Positions 34,272-43,297 of a stretch of DNA of 64,000 nucleotides are shown piece after piece. The notes beneath the pieces were generated by a model. The model had not been told where the DNA came from. It was given only the letters and a program-made list of their open reading frames with translations, and did not search any database. The stretch covers positions 1 to 64,000 of the forward strand of contig SVAZ01000005.1 in NCBI GenBank assembly GCA_015059145.1, given 5' to 3'. Numbering within the stretch: the stretch's first letter is position 1; each line of letters opens with the position of its first letter. The position numbers were made by a program, and so were the translations under genes. The stretch comes from Erysipelotrichaceae bacterium (GTDB lineage Bacteria > Bacillota_I > Bacilli_A > Acholeplasmatales > Anaeroplasmataceae).

Positions 34272-34366
34272 ATTATCACCCTCATTTATAATAATAGCGC
34301 AAATGTTCTATTTTTTTTTAATTGAAAATATTTTTTTGACAGATAATTTCTATTTATTTATTTTTC

Positions 34367-34395
34367 TTGATAATAATGAGGCTTTTTGGTATAAT
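34367..34395 (+). promoter_or_regulatory. Sigma-A promoter of alaS
   Basis: TTGATA (34367-34372), a 17-base spacer and TATAAT (34390-34395). The leader of about 45 bases is too short for a T-box. Confidence 0.7.
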
Positions 34396-34445
34396 CTTAA
34401 TGTTATAAAGTTACTAAATAAGCTAGGCTTATAGGAGGTATAAAT

Positions 34446-37055
34446 ATGAAAAAAATGACATCTAGTGAAATTAGACAAATGTGGTTAGATTTCTTTGCAT
34501 CAAAGGGACACAGTGTAGAGCCATCTGCATCATTAGTACCAGTTAATGATCCAACATTATTATGGACTAATGCGGGTGTTGCACCACTTAAGAAATATTT
34601 CGATGGTTCAATGGTTCCAGAAAATCCAAGAATCACTAACGCACAAAAATGTATTCGTACAAATGATATTGAAAATGTAGGTAAGACTGCTAGACATCAT
34701 ACATTCTTTGAAATGTTAGGTAATTTTTCTATTGGAGATTATTTTAAGAGTGAAGCAATTGAATTTGCAATGGAATTATTATTTGATGAAAAGTGGTTTG
34801 GATTTGATAAGGATAAAATCTATATGACTTATTATACAAATGATACTGAAGCTAAGAAGTGCTGGTTATCTCATGGCATTAAGGAGGATCATTTAATTCC
34901 TCTTGACGGAAACTTCTGGGAAATTGGTGAGGGTCCATGTGGTCCTGATACTGAAATGTTCTATGACCGTGGTGAGAAGTATGATAAGCGTGGTAAGGAA
35001 TTATTAGAAAATGATATTGAAAATGATAGATTTATTGAAATCTGGAATATTGTATTCTCTCAATATAATTCTAAAGAGGGTGTAGATCGTAAGGATTATA
35101 AGGAATTACCTTCAAAGAATATTGATACTGGCTGTGGCTTAGAAAGATTATGCTGTGTTATGCAAGAGGTTGATACTAACTACGATACAGATTTATTTGT
35201 TCCTATCATTAAGAAGACTGAAGAAATTTCAGGTGTTAAATATACAGGTCAAATGGCATTTAAGGTAATTGCTGACCATGTTAGAACAGTTACATTTGCG
35301 GTAGCAGATGGCGCTACATTATCAAATGAAGGTAGAGGATATGTTTTACGTAGAGTATTACGTAGAGCTTCTAAATATGCTAAGCAATTAGGCATTAATA
35401 AGCCATTTATGGCAGAGCTTGTTGATGTTGTAATTTCAATAATGGATCCATTCTATCCATATTTAAATGAAAAGAGAGATATTTGTCGTCAAATTATTAC
35501 TGCTGAAGAGGAGAAATTTTTATCAACTTTAGCATCTGGTGAAAAGAAGTTTGAAGCAATTGCTGAAAAGGCTAATTGTAAGATTTCTGGTAGTGATGCA
35601 TTTATGCTGTATGATACATATGGCTTCCCTTTAGAGTTAACAATTGAATATGCAGAGGAAAATGGCTTAACTGTAGATGTAGAAGGATTTAAGGCTTATC
35701 TTTTAGAACAAAAGGAGAGAGCTAGAAATGCTCGTAAGGATGAAAATTCTATGGGTGGGCAAAATGAAGAATTCCTAGCATTTAAGGAGGAATCTAGATT
35801 CTCAGGATATGAGGCTACTAATCATAAGAGTAGGGTTATTGCTGTATTTGGTAATTCAGTAGTTTTAGATGAGACGCCATTCTATGCATTCTCTGGTGGT
35901 CAATTATGTGATAAGGGTACTATTGATAATGTTAAGGTTTTAGATGTTATTAAGATGCCAAATGGTCAGCATTTACATGTTTTAGAAAATAATCCATTTA
36001 AGGTGGGAGATATTGTATTTTCAATAGTAGATACAAATAATCGTGATTTAACTAGAAAGAATCACTCATCTGCTCACCTATTACAGGCTGCATTACAATC
36101 TGTTTTAGGCTCACATGTTCATCAACAGGGTTCTCAGGTTGGTAGTGAGTATTGTCGTTTTGACTTCAATAATTATCAAGCCTTAACTGATGAGGAGATT
36201 CTTAAGGTTGAGGATTTAGTAAACGAATATATTAAGGCTTCACATAAGGTTGATACAAAGGTATTACCTATTGAAGAGGCTAAGAAGCTAGGTGCTATGG
36301 CACTATTTGGTGAAAAGTATGGAGCTAGTGTTAGAGTGGTTGATATGGAGGTTTCTAAGGAATTCTGTGCAGGTACTCACGTTGCTAATACAAAGGAAAT
36401 TGAAGGCTTCGCTATTAACTCAATTGAATCAATTGGTTCAGGTACTTTCCGTATTACAGCCTCAACATCTGTAAATGCAATGGATTTTGTTAAGGCTACA
36501 TGTGCAAACGTTCAAGCTACATTAGATGCAGTTGTATCTAAAGCAAATGAATTAGTTGCTCAAGCTAATGCTGAAGGTATAAGCTTATCATTTGGTTATT
36601 CAGCTAGAAATATTGAAATATATGGATATCGTTATATTCTTGCATTACGTAAAGAGGTTGCTAGTGCACAAGCTGCCTATAAGGAATTAGAAAAGGAATA
36701 TAACAATAAAAAGAGTCAAAATGCCTTAAGTGATTTAAGTAAATTTGATAGTCTTATTGAAAATGGCAAGCTGTTTGCTAAGATAGAGGCTATGGATACT
36801 AATTTAATTAAGGATATGGCTACAGCATTAAGAAATAATAAGAACTTAGATGTTGTATTATTGGCATCTACTGATGCAAACAAGGTTACATTTGTTTGTG
36901 CAGCTAAGGGTGATTATGATGCATCAGCAATTGTAAAAGAGGCTACTAAGATTACTGGCGGTGGCGGCGGTGGTAAGAAGGATATCGCTCAAGCTGGTGG
37001 TAAGGATGCATCTAAGGTTGATGAGGCTATTAAGCACTTAAAGGAAGTAATCTAA
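34446..37055 (+). CDS. alaS: Alanyl-tRNA synthetase
   Basis: An 869-residue class II synthetase with all three parts. The catalytic domain has the class II motifs (SEIRQMWLDFF at the start, then TNAGVAPLKKYF and RTNDIENVGKTARHHTFFEM). The editing domain has the zinc/deacylation residues in NHSSAHLLQ (HxxxH) and CAGTHV. The C-terminal C-Ala domain ends GGGGGGKKDIAQAGG. AGGAGGT precedes the start. It is translationally coupled to ruvX (TAATG). Confidence 0.97.
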   Translation: MKKMTSSEIRQMWLDFFASKGHSVEPSASLVPVNDPTLLWTNAGVAPLKKYFDGSMVPENPRITNAQKCIRTNDIENVGKTARHHTFFEMLGNFSIGDYFKSEAIEFAMELLFDEKWFGFDKDKIYMTYYTNDTEAKKCWLSHGIKEDHLIPLDGNFWEIGEGPCGPDTEMFYDRGEKYDKRGKELLENDIENDRFIEIWNIVFSQYNSKEGVDRKDYKELPSKNIDTGCGLERLCCVMQEVDTNYDTDLFVPIIKKTEEISGVKYTGQMAFKVIADHVRTVTFAVADGATLSNEGRGYVLRRVLRRASKYAKQLGINKPFMAELVDVVISIMDPFYPYLNEKRDICRQIITAEEEKFLSTLASGEKKFEAIAEKANCKISGSDAFMLYDTYGFPLELTIEYAEENGLTVDVEGFKAYLLEQKERARNARKDENSMGGQNEEFLAFKEESRFSGYEATNHKSRVIAVFGNSVVLDETPFYAFSGGQLCDKGTIDNVKVLDVIKMPNGQHLHVLENNPFKVGDIVFSIVDTNNRDLTRKNHSSAHLLQAALQSVLGSHVHQQGSQVGSEYCRFDFNNYQALTDEEILKVEDLVNEYIKASHKVDTKVLPIEEAKKLGAMALFGEKYGASVRVVDMEVSKEFCAGTHVANTKEIEGFAINSIESIGSGTFRITASTSVNAMDFVKATCANVQATLDAVVSKANELVAQANAEGISLSFGYSARNIEIYGYRYILALRKEVASAQAAYKELEKEYNNKKSQNALSDLSKFDSLIENGKLFAKIEAMDTNLIKDMATALRNNKNLDVVLLASTDANKVTFVCAAKGDYDASAIVKEATKITGGGGGGKKDIAQAGGKDASKVDEAIKHLKEVI

Positions 37056-37474
37056 TGAAATATATAGGGTTAGATTTAGGAAGTAGAACACTAGGTGTTG
37101 CTATTTCTGATGCAATGGGAATGCTTGCTCGTGCATATGAAACATATCGTTTTGAGGATGACAGGTATGATTTAGCTATTGATTACACAATAAATCTTTG
37201 TAATAAAGAGGGTGTAAAAACAGTAGTACTTGGGTATCCTAAGCATATGAATGGTGATGCAGGTATCCGTGCTCATATTTCTGAGGATTTTAAAAAGGAG
37301 CTAGAATCAAAATCAGATATCAAGGTTGTTTTAGCTGATGAGAGATTAACTACTGTTATAGTTAATAGAGCTATGATTAGTGGTAATGTTAATCGCAAAA
37401 ATAGAAAAGAAAAGAAGGATGAAATGGCTGCAGTAGTCATTTTACAAAATTATTTAGATAGACTTTCATTTTAA
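37055..37474 (+). CDS. ruvX: RuvX/YqgF-family nuclease
   Basis: A 139-residue RNase H-fold protein, required in Bacteria for pre-16S rRNA 5' end maturation and originally proposed as a Holliday junction resolvase. Active-site acids are visible: GLDLGSRTLGVAISD at the N-terminus, the middle region VVLGYPKHMNG, LADERLTT, and a C-terminal DEMAAVVILQNYLD. The start overlaps the alaS stop, as in many Bacillota (yrrK). Confidence 0.92.
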   Translation: MKYIGLDLGSRTLGVAISDAMGMLARAYETYRFEDDRYDLAIDYTINLCNKEGVKTVVLGYPKHMNGDAGIRAHISEDFKKELESKSDIKVVLADERLTTVIVNRAMISGNVNRKNRKEKKDEMAAVVILQNYLDRLSF

Positions 37475-37487
37475 GGAGGAAATAAAA

Positions 37488-37823
37488 ATGACAGATCGTA
37501 CAATTACTTTAACTATGGAGGATGGTTCTGAGGTTGTATGTGATATTTTATTCACATATTATTATGAAAAAACAAAGAAGAATTATGTAGTTTTCCAGGT
37601 TCGTGGTTCTCAAGAGGCTTCAGCTGCAACATATAATCCGACTGACGGTGGTAGTGGTCAATTAGGTAAAATTGAAACTGATGAAGAATGGGCAATGCTA
37701 GAGGAGCTATTAATGGATTACTCTAATAATTTAGATGATGAAGAGGGCTGTGGTGGAAACTGCGGTTCATGTGGCGGTAGCTGCGGTGAGTGTGATTGCG
37801 ATGGAGAATGTGACTGCGAGTAA
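37488..37823 (+). CDS. DUF1292 (YrzB-like) protein with Cys-rich tail
   Basis: A 111-residue soluble protein. Residues 1-85 match the DUF1292/YrzB pattern (ITLTMEDGSEVVCDILFTYY, then YVVFQV, and DEEWAMLEELL), a small protein of unknown function found after ruvX in Bacillus. The last 26 residues are unusual: eight cysteines in GCGGNCGSCGGSC and GECDCDGECDCE, suggesting metal or cluster binding or disulfide links. The tail overlaps the start of the next gene by 23 bases. AGGAGG precedes the start. Confidence 0.8.
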   Translation: MTDRTITLTMEDGSEVVCDILFTYYYEKTKKNYVVFQVRGSQEASAATYNPTDGGSGQLGKIETDEEWAMLEELLMDYSNNLDDEEGCGGNCGSCGGSCGECDCDGECDCE

Positions 37824-38433
37824 TTTGTTGAATTTAGAATTCGATGAATTTGATTTAGAACTTAAAAAGTATGCACATGAAAATAATGTGCCGATTATAT
37901 TTGATGAGGGATTAGCTTTTTTAGAGGGTATTATTACTTTAAAAAGACCAAAAAGAATATTAGAAATTGGTACTGCAATTGGTTATTCTGCAATACGTAT
38001 GCACAAGGTTTGCAGTAGTGAGATATATACTATTGAAAGAAACGAGCTTATGTATAATAAGGCGTTAGAAAACATTTCTAAGGCTAATTTAGAAGATCAT
38101 ATTCATGTTATATACTGTGATGCCTTAGAGGCTTTTGAATTTGTCAAAAATTTAGAATTTGATATGATTTTTATTGATGCTGCAAAAGCACAATATTTAA
38201 AATTCTTTGATTTGTATACACCACTATTGTCTAAGCATGGTGCAGTTGTTTGTGATAATATGCTTTTTCATGGCTTAGTAGAGGATAGTGAGGGCTATCA
38301 AAATCAAACTAGAGCAGTAAGAGGCTTAATTAGAAAGCTTGCGAATTTCCACAAGGCTTTACTAGAAAATAAGGACTATAAAACATCAATATATGATATT
38401 GGTGATGGAATGTCTATTTCAGTTAAGAAATAA
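37801..38433 (+). CDS. SAM-dependent O-methyltransferase, YrrM-like
   Basis: A 210-residue methyltransferase of the caffeoyl-CoA/catechol O-methyltransferase type, known in Bacillus as YrrM. In Bacillus YrrM (TrmR) methylates 5-hydroxyuridine in tRNA. Seen: ILEIGTAIGYSAIRM (SAM binding), YTIERNE, a metal-binding FIDAAKAQYLKFF and CDNMLFHG. The ATG at 37801, 11 bases after GGTGAG, gives the family length; the longer open frame runs inside the Cys-rich tail of the previous gene. The block alaS-ruvX-yrzB-yrrM follows Bacillus order. Confidence 0.85.
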   Translation: MENVTASNLLNLEFDEFDLELKKYAHENNVPIIFDEGLAFLEGIITLKRPKRILEIGTAIGYSAIRMHKVCSSEIYTIERNELMYNKALENISKANLEDHIHVIYCDALEAFEFVKNLEFDMIFIDAAKAQYLKFFDLYTPLLSKHGAVVCDNMLFHGLVEDSEGYQNQTRAVRGLIRKLANFHKALLENKDYKTSIYDIGDGMSISVKK

Positions 38434-38445
38434 GAAAGGACTATT

Positions 38446-39339
38446 ATGAGATTAAAGGGTATTATTCATAGTGTAGAAGTTAATACAAAGCTTATTGGCA
38501 TTAAGCAAAATAAGAGAATAATATTCTTTTATTTTCAAAATAGTCAAATGAATATATTTAAAAGATATTTATATCCTGGTAACTGGATAGATTTTGAATA
38601 TGATGAAAATAGATTGATTAAAAAAAGCGGTAAAGACGCTTATACTGTATCCTTTGTATATAACTTATCATCCTTAAGTAAGCTACATAAAAGGGTTTAT
38701 TATGATAAGACATCTTTAAATGATTCATTATCTAAGTTTTTAAAGTCATTAGGTAATGTTATGTTTTTAGATTTAGAAATGACTATGCCTAGCTATAATT
38801 TTAAGGGTAAGGGCTTTAAACCAGAAATGATTCAGGCAGGTTTTATAGTTTTAGATGGTGAAGGAGATGAAATTTGTAGATATTCAAATTACATCAAGCC
38901 TAAGCTTGTATCTAAGCTATCAAAAAGAGTAGAAGATTTTTTGGGAATATCTCAAGAGGTGTTTGATGCTAAAGCGATCAGCTATTCTCAATTTTATGAG
39001 GACTTTGAGGAGGTTCTAGATAACTATAATCCAGCAATTTTAGTATATGGAAAAAATGACATAATTGTGGTTAATGATTCATATACTATTAATGATATGC
39101 CTTCCTTAAAGGAAAAGACTAGATTCATTAATTTATGTCAGCTGATTAAAAGCCACTATGATTTAAGAAATGATCCAGGATTATTTAAGCTTTATAAAAT
39201 ATATTATGATAATGATGATGTTCAAATTCATGATGCCTTTAATGATTCTTGGGTTACCGCAAAGGTATTTAAAGCATTTAAGGATGAGGTTAATCTAAAG
39301 ACAAATAAAGCTGAGGTTTTAAGACGAGAATTGGATTAA
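38446..39339 (+). CDS. DnaQ-like (DEDDh) 3'-5' exonuclease
   Basis: A 297-residue protein with an N-terminal part (about 1-95) of unknown type (small strands, IKQNKRIIFFYF) and a C-terminal DEDDh exonuclease domain: MFLDLEMT with Asp and Glu (about 105-112), LVYGKNDIIV with the third acidic region, and HDAFNDSWVTAKVF with the His and last Asp. Layout is like KapD/PA0065-type nucleases. It follows the methyltransferase gene by 12 bases. Its stop lies inside the start of the racemase-like gene, so coupling is probable. Substrate (RNA or DNA) is unknown. Confidence 0.8.
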   Translation: MRLKGIIHSVEVNTKLIGIKQNKRIIFFYFQNSQMNIFKRYLYPGNWIDFEYDENRLIKKSGKDAYTVSFVYNLSSLSKLHKRVYYDKTSLNDSLSKFLKSLGNVMFLDLEMTMPSYNFKGKGFKPEMIQAGFIVLDGEGDEICRYSNYIKPKLVSKLSKRVEDFLGISQEVFDAKAISYSQFYEDFEEVLDNYNPAILVYGKNDIIVVNDSYTINDMPSLKEKTRFINLCQLIKSHYDLRNDPGLFKLYKIYYDNDDVQIHDAFNDSWVTAKVFKAFKDEVNLKTNKAEVLRRELD

Positions 39340-39860
39340 TTGATTCAGGTAATGGCGGTTTATATTACCTTAAAAAATTAAATAAAGAAAATGATTATAT
39401 TTTAATTATGGATAAAGCATTTTTTCCATATGGTAAAAAAAGTAAGGAGTTCTTATTGAAAAGAGCTCTTTATTTATCTAAATATTTAAGTGTTAAGGTT
39501 GATAAAATAATTCTCGCATGTAACACACTATCTTTAATAGTGCTGCCTTTTTTAAGGCTATATTATAAAAATGTATCTGGAGTATTTGAGGAATTTCTGC
39601 CATATATAAATTCTAATACTGCGATACTTGGTTCTAAACAAACCATCAGGATTTTAAAAGGAATTTATCCGAATAATAATTTGATTGATGGTACTAGCCT
39701 AATATCAAAAATAGAAAATAAAAAAGACTACAAAGAAGATATAGCTAAAATAAATAAAAGGATAGAAAGTAATTCTAATCTTATTCTTGCTTGTACACAT
39801 TTTTTAATATTAGATGATAATGTATTTGCTATATTGGCTATTAAGAATAAAATGAAGTGA
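39330..39860 (+). CDS. Glutamate racemase-like protein, shortened, with apparent ATT start
   Basis: The reading frame encodes IGLIDSGNGG, then PYGKKSK, a first catalytic Cys in ILACNTLSL and a second in ILACTHFLI: the glutamate racemase pattern DSGxGG, PYG, ACNT, GCTH. There is no in-frame ATG, GTG or TTG ahead of DSG; ATT at 39330 fits family position with GAGGT 13 bases upstream. The first in-frame ATG (39408) would lose the DSG motif. The product is only 176 residues (family about 265) and stops 20 residues after the second Cys. It may be a divergent, degraded or inactive enzyme. Confidence 0.55.
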   Translation: MGLIDSGNGGLYYLKKLNKENDYILIMDKAFFPYGKKSKEFLLKRALYLSKYLSVKVDKIILACNTLSLIVLPFLRLYYKNVSGVFEEFLPYINSNTAILGSKQTIRILKGIYPNNNLIDGTSLISKIENKKDYKEDIAKINKRIESNSNLILACTHFLILDDNVFAILAIKNKMK

Positions 39861-39881
39861 GAGTTCCATCTCACTTTTTCA
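39853..39881 (+). terminator. Rho-independent terminator overlapping the racemase-like stop
   Basis: AAGTGAGA (39855-39862) pairs with TCTCACTT (39869-39876), then T residues. Confidence 0.75.
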
Positions 39882-39949
39882 TTTGAAAAATACTAATATT
39901 AGTTATATAATACTTATTGATATTTATTTTACTAGATAGGAGGTATAAT

Positions 39950-41311
39950 ATGGAAAAAATAAGAAGCCTTAATGACAAGGCTTGGTTTGAAGAAGTATTT
40001 TTAATAGTGCTAACAATTATATCTCTTTTAGCGTGGAAGTTTAATTCTACAATAGGAATGGTTTTTATTTCAGTAATTGCAGCTACTGCACTTATTATTT
40101 TTAATGATTTTAAATATGTTATTCCGTCTGTGTTATTCTTTATATTTTCAAATAATGCAGGATTTAAAACAGATGAGTTACCTATACCTCTAATTATATG
40201 TGCAGTTATATTAATTGTTGTAATGCTAATATTTTTTATTAGAAACAAACCTAATTTTAAGAATATAAAATCAGTTAGAGGAATAGCATTATTAAGTATT
40301 TCCTGTGTTATTCCTATATTTTGGCATAATATAATTCCAGAAGGTAAGGAAGTATTCTACTTTTTATATTTTGCATATTTATTATATCTAGTTGTTTATT
40401 TATTCTTTGCATCAGCGCTTAATAAAAATTCATTTAGAATGCTAGTGTTATCAATGGGATATTTAGGAATCATGCTGGCTGGAGAATGTGTATTAAGCGT
40501 AATTTCTTTACATATGCAAACTCCAGACGGAAATATTTTTAGTTATTGGTATTATGTTGGATGGGGCCTATGTAATGAGGCGGGTATAATTATGTGTGTA
40601 GCATTACCATTTGTATTTATACCTCTAGTTCGTACAACTGAAGTATCAAAAATATTAATTAGTTTATTTAAATTTGCAATAATTGGTGTCGGTATGGTTT
40701 TAACAGGAAGTAGAGGGACTTTGCTTTTTGGAATACTTGAGATTTTATTATTAGGAATTTGGAGTTTTATTTTTTCTAAGAAAAAAATGGTTTTAGGTAT
40801 GTCATTCTTAGGATTAACTATTGCAGGAGTTTTATTACTAATAATTGCATTTAATGTTAAGGAGCTTGTTAACGATTTTAGTTCGGAGTTTTCTAATTTC
40901 TTTTACGATAATGGTAGATTTGAAATATGGCAATGGGGCTTAGATGTATGGCGTAAGGATTTTGTTAGCATGACATTTGGTATGGGACAGGTTGCTGAAA
41001 TTAGATTTATTGGAACATTTAATGGTTATGAAGATGCAAATGTGGTATATCATTCAACAATTTTCCATTGTATGGCAACAATGGGTAATTTAGGTTTAGG
41101 CTTTTTAGTGATGCATTTTATTGATAAATATAAGCAAATTTCCAAATTAAGTAAGGACATTATGGGTTTAATGCTAATTGGATATATTATGGTAGATTTA
41201 TATGGAATGATTGATAATACATATGGAATGTATTATTATATGATTCCTCTTATGATAATAATGGGTACATTAGAAAGAGTTAACAAAGAAGATACTATTG
41301 ATTTATTTTAA
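39950..41311 (+). CDS. O-antigen ligase/polymerase-like membrane protein
   Basis: A 453-residue polytopic protein with about 11-12 hydrophobic segments and the Wzy/WaaL-type hallmark LTGSRGTLLFG, followed by a large loop near residues 300-360 (FYDNGRFEIWQWGLDVWRKD, in the position of the outer loop). Such proteins polymerise or attach surface glycans on the outside of the membrane. AGGAGG lies 6 bases before ATG 39950. It has its own terminator and precedes the mannose-nucleotide genes. It is the first of two such proteins in the locus. Confidence 0.72.
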   Translation: MEKIRSLNDKAWFEEVFLIVLTIISLLAWKFNSTIGMVFISVIAATALIIFNDFKYVIPSVLFFIFSNNAGFKTDELPIPLIICAVILIVVMLIFFIRNKPNFKNIKSVRGIALLSISCVIPIFWHNIIPEGKEVFYFLYFAYLLYLVVYLFFASALNKNSFRMLVLSMGYLGIMLAGECVLSVISLHMQTPDGNIFSYWYYVGWGLCNEAGIIMCVALPFVFIPLVRTTEVSKILISLFKFAIIGVGMVLTGSRGTLLFGILEILLLGIWSFIFSKKKMVLGMSFLGLTIAGVLLLIIAFNVKELVNDFSSEFSNFFYDNGRFEIWQWGLDVWRKDFVSMTFGMGQVAEIRFIGTFNGYEDANVVYHSTIFHCMATMGNLGLGFLVMHFIDKYKQISKLSKDIMGLMLIGYIMVDLYGMIDNTYGMYYYMIPLMIIMGTLERVNKEDTIDLF

Positions 41312-41341
41312 GGATAACGATTAGGTTATCCTTATTTTATT
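41310..41341 (+). terminator. Rho-independent terminator
   Basis: AAGGATAAC (41310-41318) pairs with GTTATCCTT (41325-41333), then ATTTTATT. Confidence 0.7.
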
Positions 41342-41391
41342 GTAAAAAATAATTTAAAATGGTAAAATTAAATAAATGTTGAGGTGGAAAT

Positions 41392-43296
41392 ATGATTTTA
41401 TTTTTAAAGCCTTATTATGAAGTTAAGCCTTGGGCAGGTAAAGAATTAAATAATATATATGATTGTCCCGAGGGAACAGGTGAGGCATGGATAGTATCAG
41501 GCTATAAAAATAAATCATCAATCATTTCAAACGGGGAGTATAAGAATAAATCATTGAGATGGCTTTGGTATAATCATCCAGAGCTTTTTGGCGGCTTTGA
41601 GGATAAGGAGTTTCCTTTACTTTTGAAGCTTATTTCATCTAGTGAGGATTTAAGTGTTCAGGTTCATCCAAATGATGATTATGCCATAAAGAGGCATAAT
41701 CAGCTTGGAAAGTTTGAATGCTGGTATATTCTACCTGAAACAAAGGCTAAATCTTGTACTAGTGGTGTTGCTGTAAAGAATGCATTTGAATTAAAGAATG
41801 TTATTAAAAACGGAACACTTAAGCAGTATTTATATGATAAGCCCATAAAGCCAGGAGATCTTGTTGTAGTAGAGCCTGGCACAGTACACGCTATACATGG
41901 TGACACATTTGTTTTGGAGGTTCAAGAATCCTCTAATCTTACATATAGATTATTTGATTATGATAGATTACCACGAAGAGAGCTTCATTTAGAGGACTCT
42001 TTAAATGTTATTGAATATAATAATAGTAATACCATGACTCTTGATTTTAAAAACGAGAATACATTTAAAAATTCACACTTTAACTTGTATAAGCTTTTAG
42101 TAAATGGTAAGAAGGCCTACGAAAACAAGGGATTTGAAATATTTTATGTATTGAATGGCGAAGGCAAAATCAATGATTCATTAATTAAAAAGGGTGATGC
42201 TTTTATTTTGACTAGTGAAACTGAAAAAATAGTTTTTTCAGGAGCTTTAGAATTAATTGCTGTAATACCTAAACCAAAGGCTAAGGAGAGATTGAGAATG
42301 AAAAAGAAGGCTCTTATTACTGGAATTGTTGGACAAGATGGTTATTATTTAACTAAGCTTTTATTGTCTAAAGATTATGAGGTTCATGGTCTTGTTCAAA
42401 ATCAATCACAAATTTTAAATTCTTATTTGAAGGAGTATTTAGACAATTCAAACTTCTTTATTCATATTGGAGATATAACTGATACTTCAAACGTTAATAA
42501 GGTGCTTGACAATATTAGACCAGATGAAACTTATCATCTTGCTAGTCAATCACATGTTGATTTATCCTTTGAACTACCTGAATATACTGCACAGGTAAAT
42601 GCTTTAGGTACATTAAGATTATTAGACGCAATCAAGAATAGTGAAATTAGGACTAAGTTTTTTAACATGTCAACAGCACAATTATTTTCTGGAGAAGTAT
42701 CGCCACAAAATGAAGAAACTAAATTTGAACCAATTTCACCATATGCTGTAAGTAAGCTATATGCGCATCATATCGTTAAAAGCTATAGAGAAAATTATAA
42801 TTTATTTGCAGTAAATGGAATTTGTTATAATCATGAATCTTCTAAAAGAGATGAAAGCTTTGTATCTAAAAAAATAGTAAATGGAGTTATAAAGACTATA
42901 GAAAATGATGATTACATCCTTAAGCTTGGCAATTTAAATGCAAAGCGTGAATGGGGACATTCAGAGGATTATGTAGAGGCTATGTGGCTTCAGCTTCAAC
43001 AGGCTATGCCTAAGGATTATATTATTTCTACAGGTGAAGCTTATTCTGTAAGGGATTTTGTGACTAAAGCATTTAATAAAAAAGGAATTTCAATTAAATG
43101 GATTGGTCAAGGTCTAGATGAAAAAGCAATAGATGAAAAAACAAATCGTGTTTTAGTAGAGGTATCTCAGGAATTTTTACGTCCAAGTGATGCTAAGGTT
43201 TTAGTTGGAGACTCTTCTAAATTTAGAAAGGATACTGGATGGAATCCTAAATATGATATAAATAAGCTTTTAGATTCAATGTTTGAAGGTGAATAA
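41392..43296 (+). CDS. ManA-Gmd fusion: mannose-6-phosphate isomerase plus GDP-mannose 4,6-dehydratase
   Basis: A 634-residue bifunctional protein. Residues 1-300 are a type I mannose-6-phosphate isomerase (SVQVHPNDDYA with zinc ligands, KFECWYIL, EPGTVHAIHG, QESSNLTYRLFDYDR). From about 303, MKKKALITGIVGQDGYYLT begins a GDP-mannose 4,6-dehydratase (ITGIVGQDG, SSQSHV-like ASQSHVDLSF, catalytic YAVSK, NHES). No stop lies between. AAGGAG (42283-42288) precedes an internal ATG at 42298, so a separate Gmd may also be made. The first half makes mannose-6-P from fructose-6-P; the second makes GDP-4-keto-6-deoxymannose. manC follows 1 base later. Confidence 0.87.
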   Translation: MILFLKPYYEVKPWAGKELNNIYDCPEGTGEAWIVSGYKNKSSIISNGEYKNKSLRWLWYNHPELFGGFEDKEFPLLLKLISSSEDLSVQVHPNDDYAIKRHNQLGKFECWYILPETKAKSCTSGVAVKNAFELKNVIKNGTLKQYLYDKPIKPGDLVVVEPGTVHAIHGDTFVLEVQESSNLTYRLFDYDRLPRRELHLEDSLNVIEYNNSNTMTLDFKNENTFKNSHFNLYKLLVNGKKAYENKGFEIFYVLNGEGKINDSLIKKGDAFILTSETEKIVFSGALELIAVIPKPKAKERLRMKKKALITGIVGQDGYYLTKLLLSKDYEVHGLVQNQSQILNSYLKEYLDNSNFFIHIGDITDTSNVNKVLDNIRPDETYHLASQSHVDLSFELPEYTAQVNALGTLRLLDAIKNSEIRTKFFNMSTAQLFSGEVSPQNEETKFEPISPYAVSKLYAHHIVKSYRENYNLFAVNGICYNHESSKRDESFVSKKIVNGVIKTIENDDYILKLGNLNAKREWGHSEDYVEAMWLQLQQAMPKDYIISTGEAYSVRDFVTKAFNKKGISIKWIGQGLDEKAIDEKTNRVLVEVSQEFLRPSDAKVLVGDSSKFRKDTGWNPKYDINKLLDSMFEGE

Positions 43297-43297
43297 A

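Noticed and set aside
34272-34445. T-box leader of alaS
   Set aside because: The transcript leader would be about 45 bases with no specifier loop or antiterminator; just a sigma-A promoter and a ribosome binding site.
36292-36474. Second-frame ORF inside alaS
   Set aside because: It is a shadow of the alaS editing domain; alaS is complete with all motifs.
39290-39345. Exonuclease-racemase frameshift fusion
   Set aside because: There is no slippery heptamer with a following stem, and the simpler reading is an overlapping gene with an ATT start; kept only as a possibility within the racemase finding.
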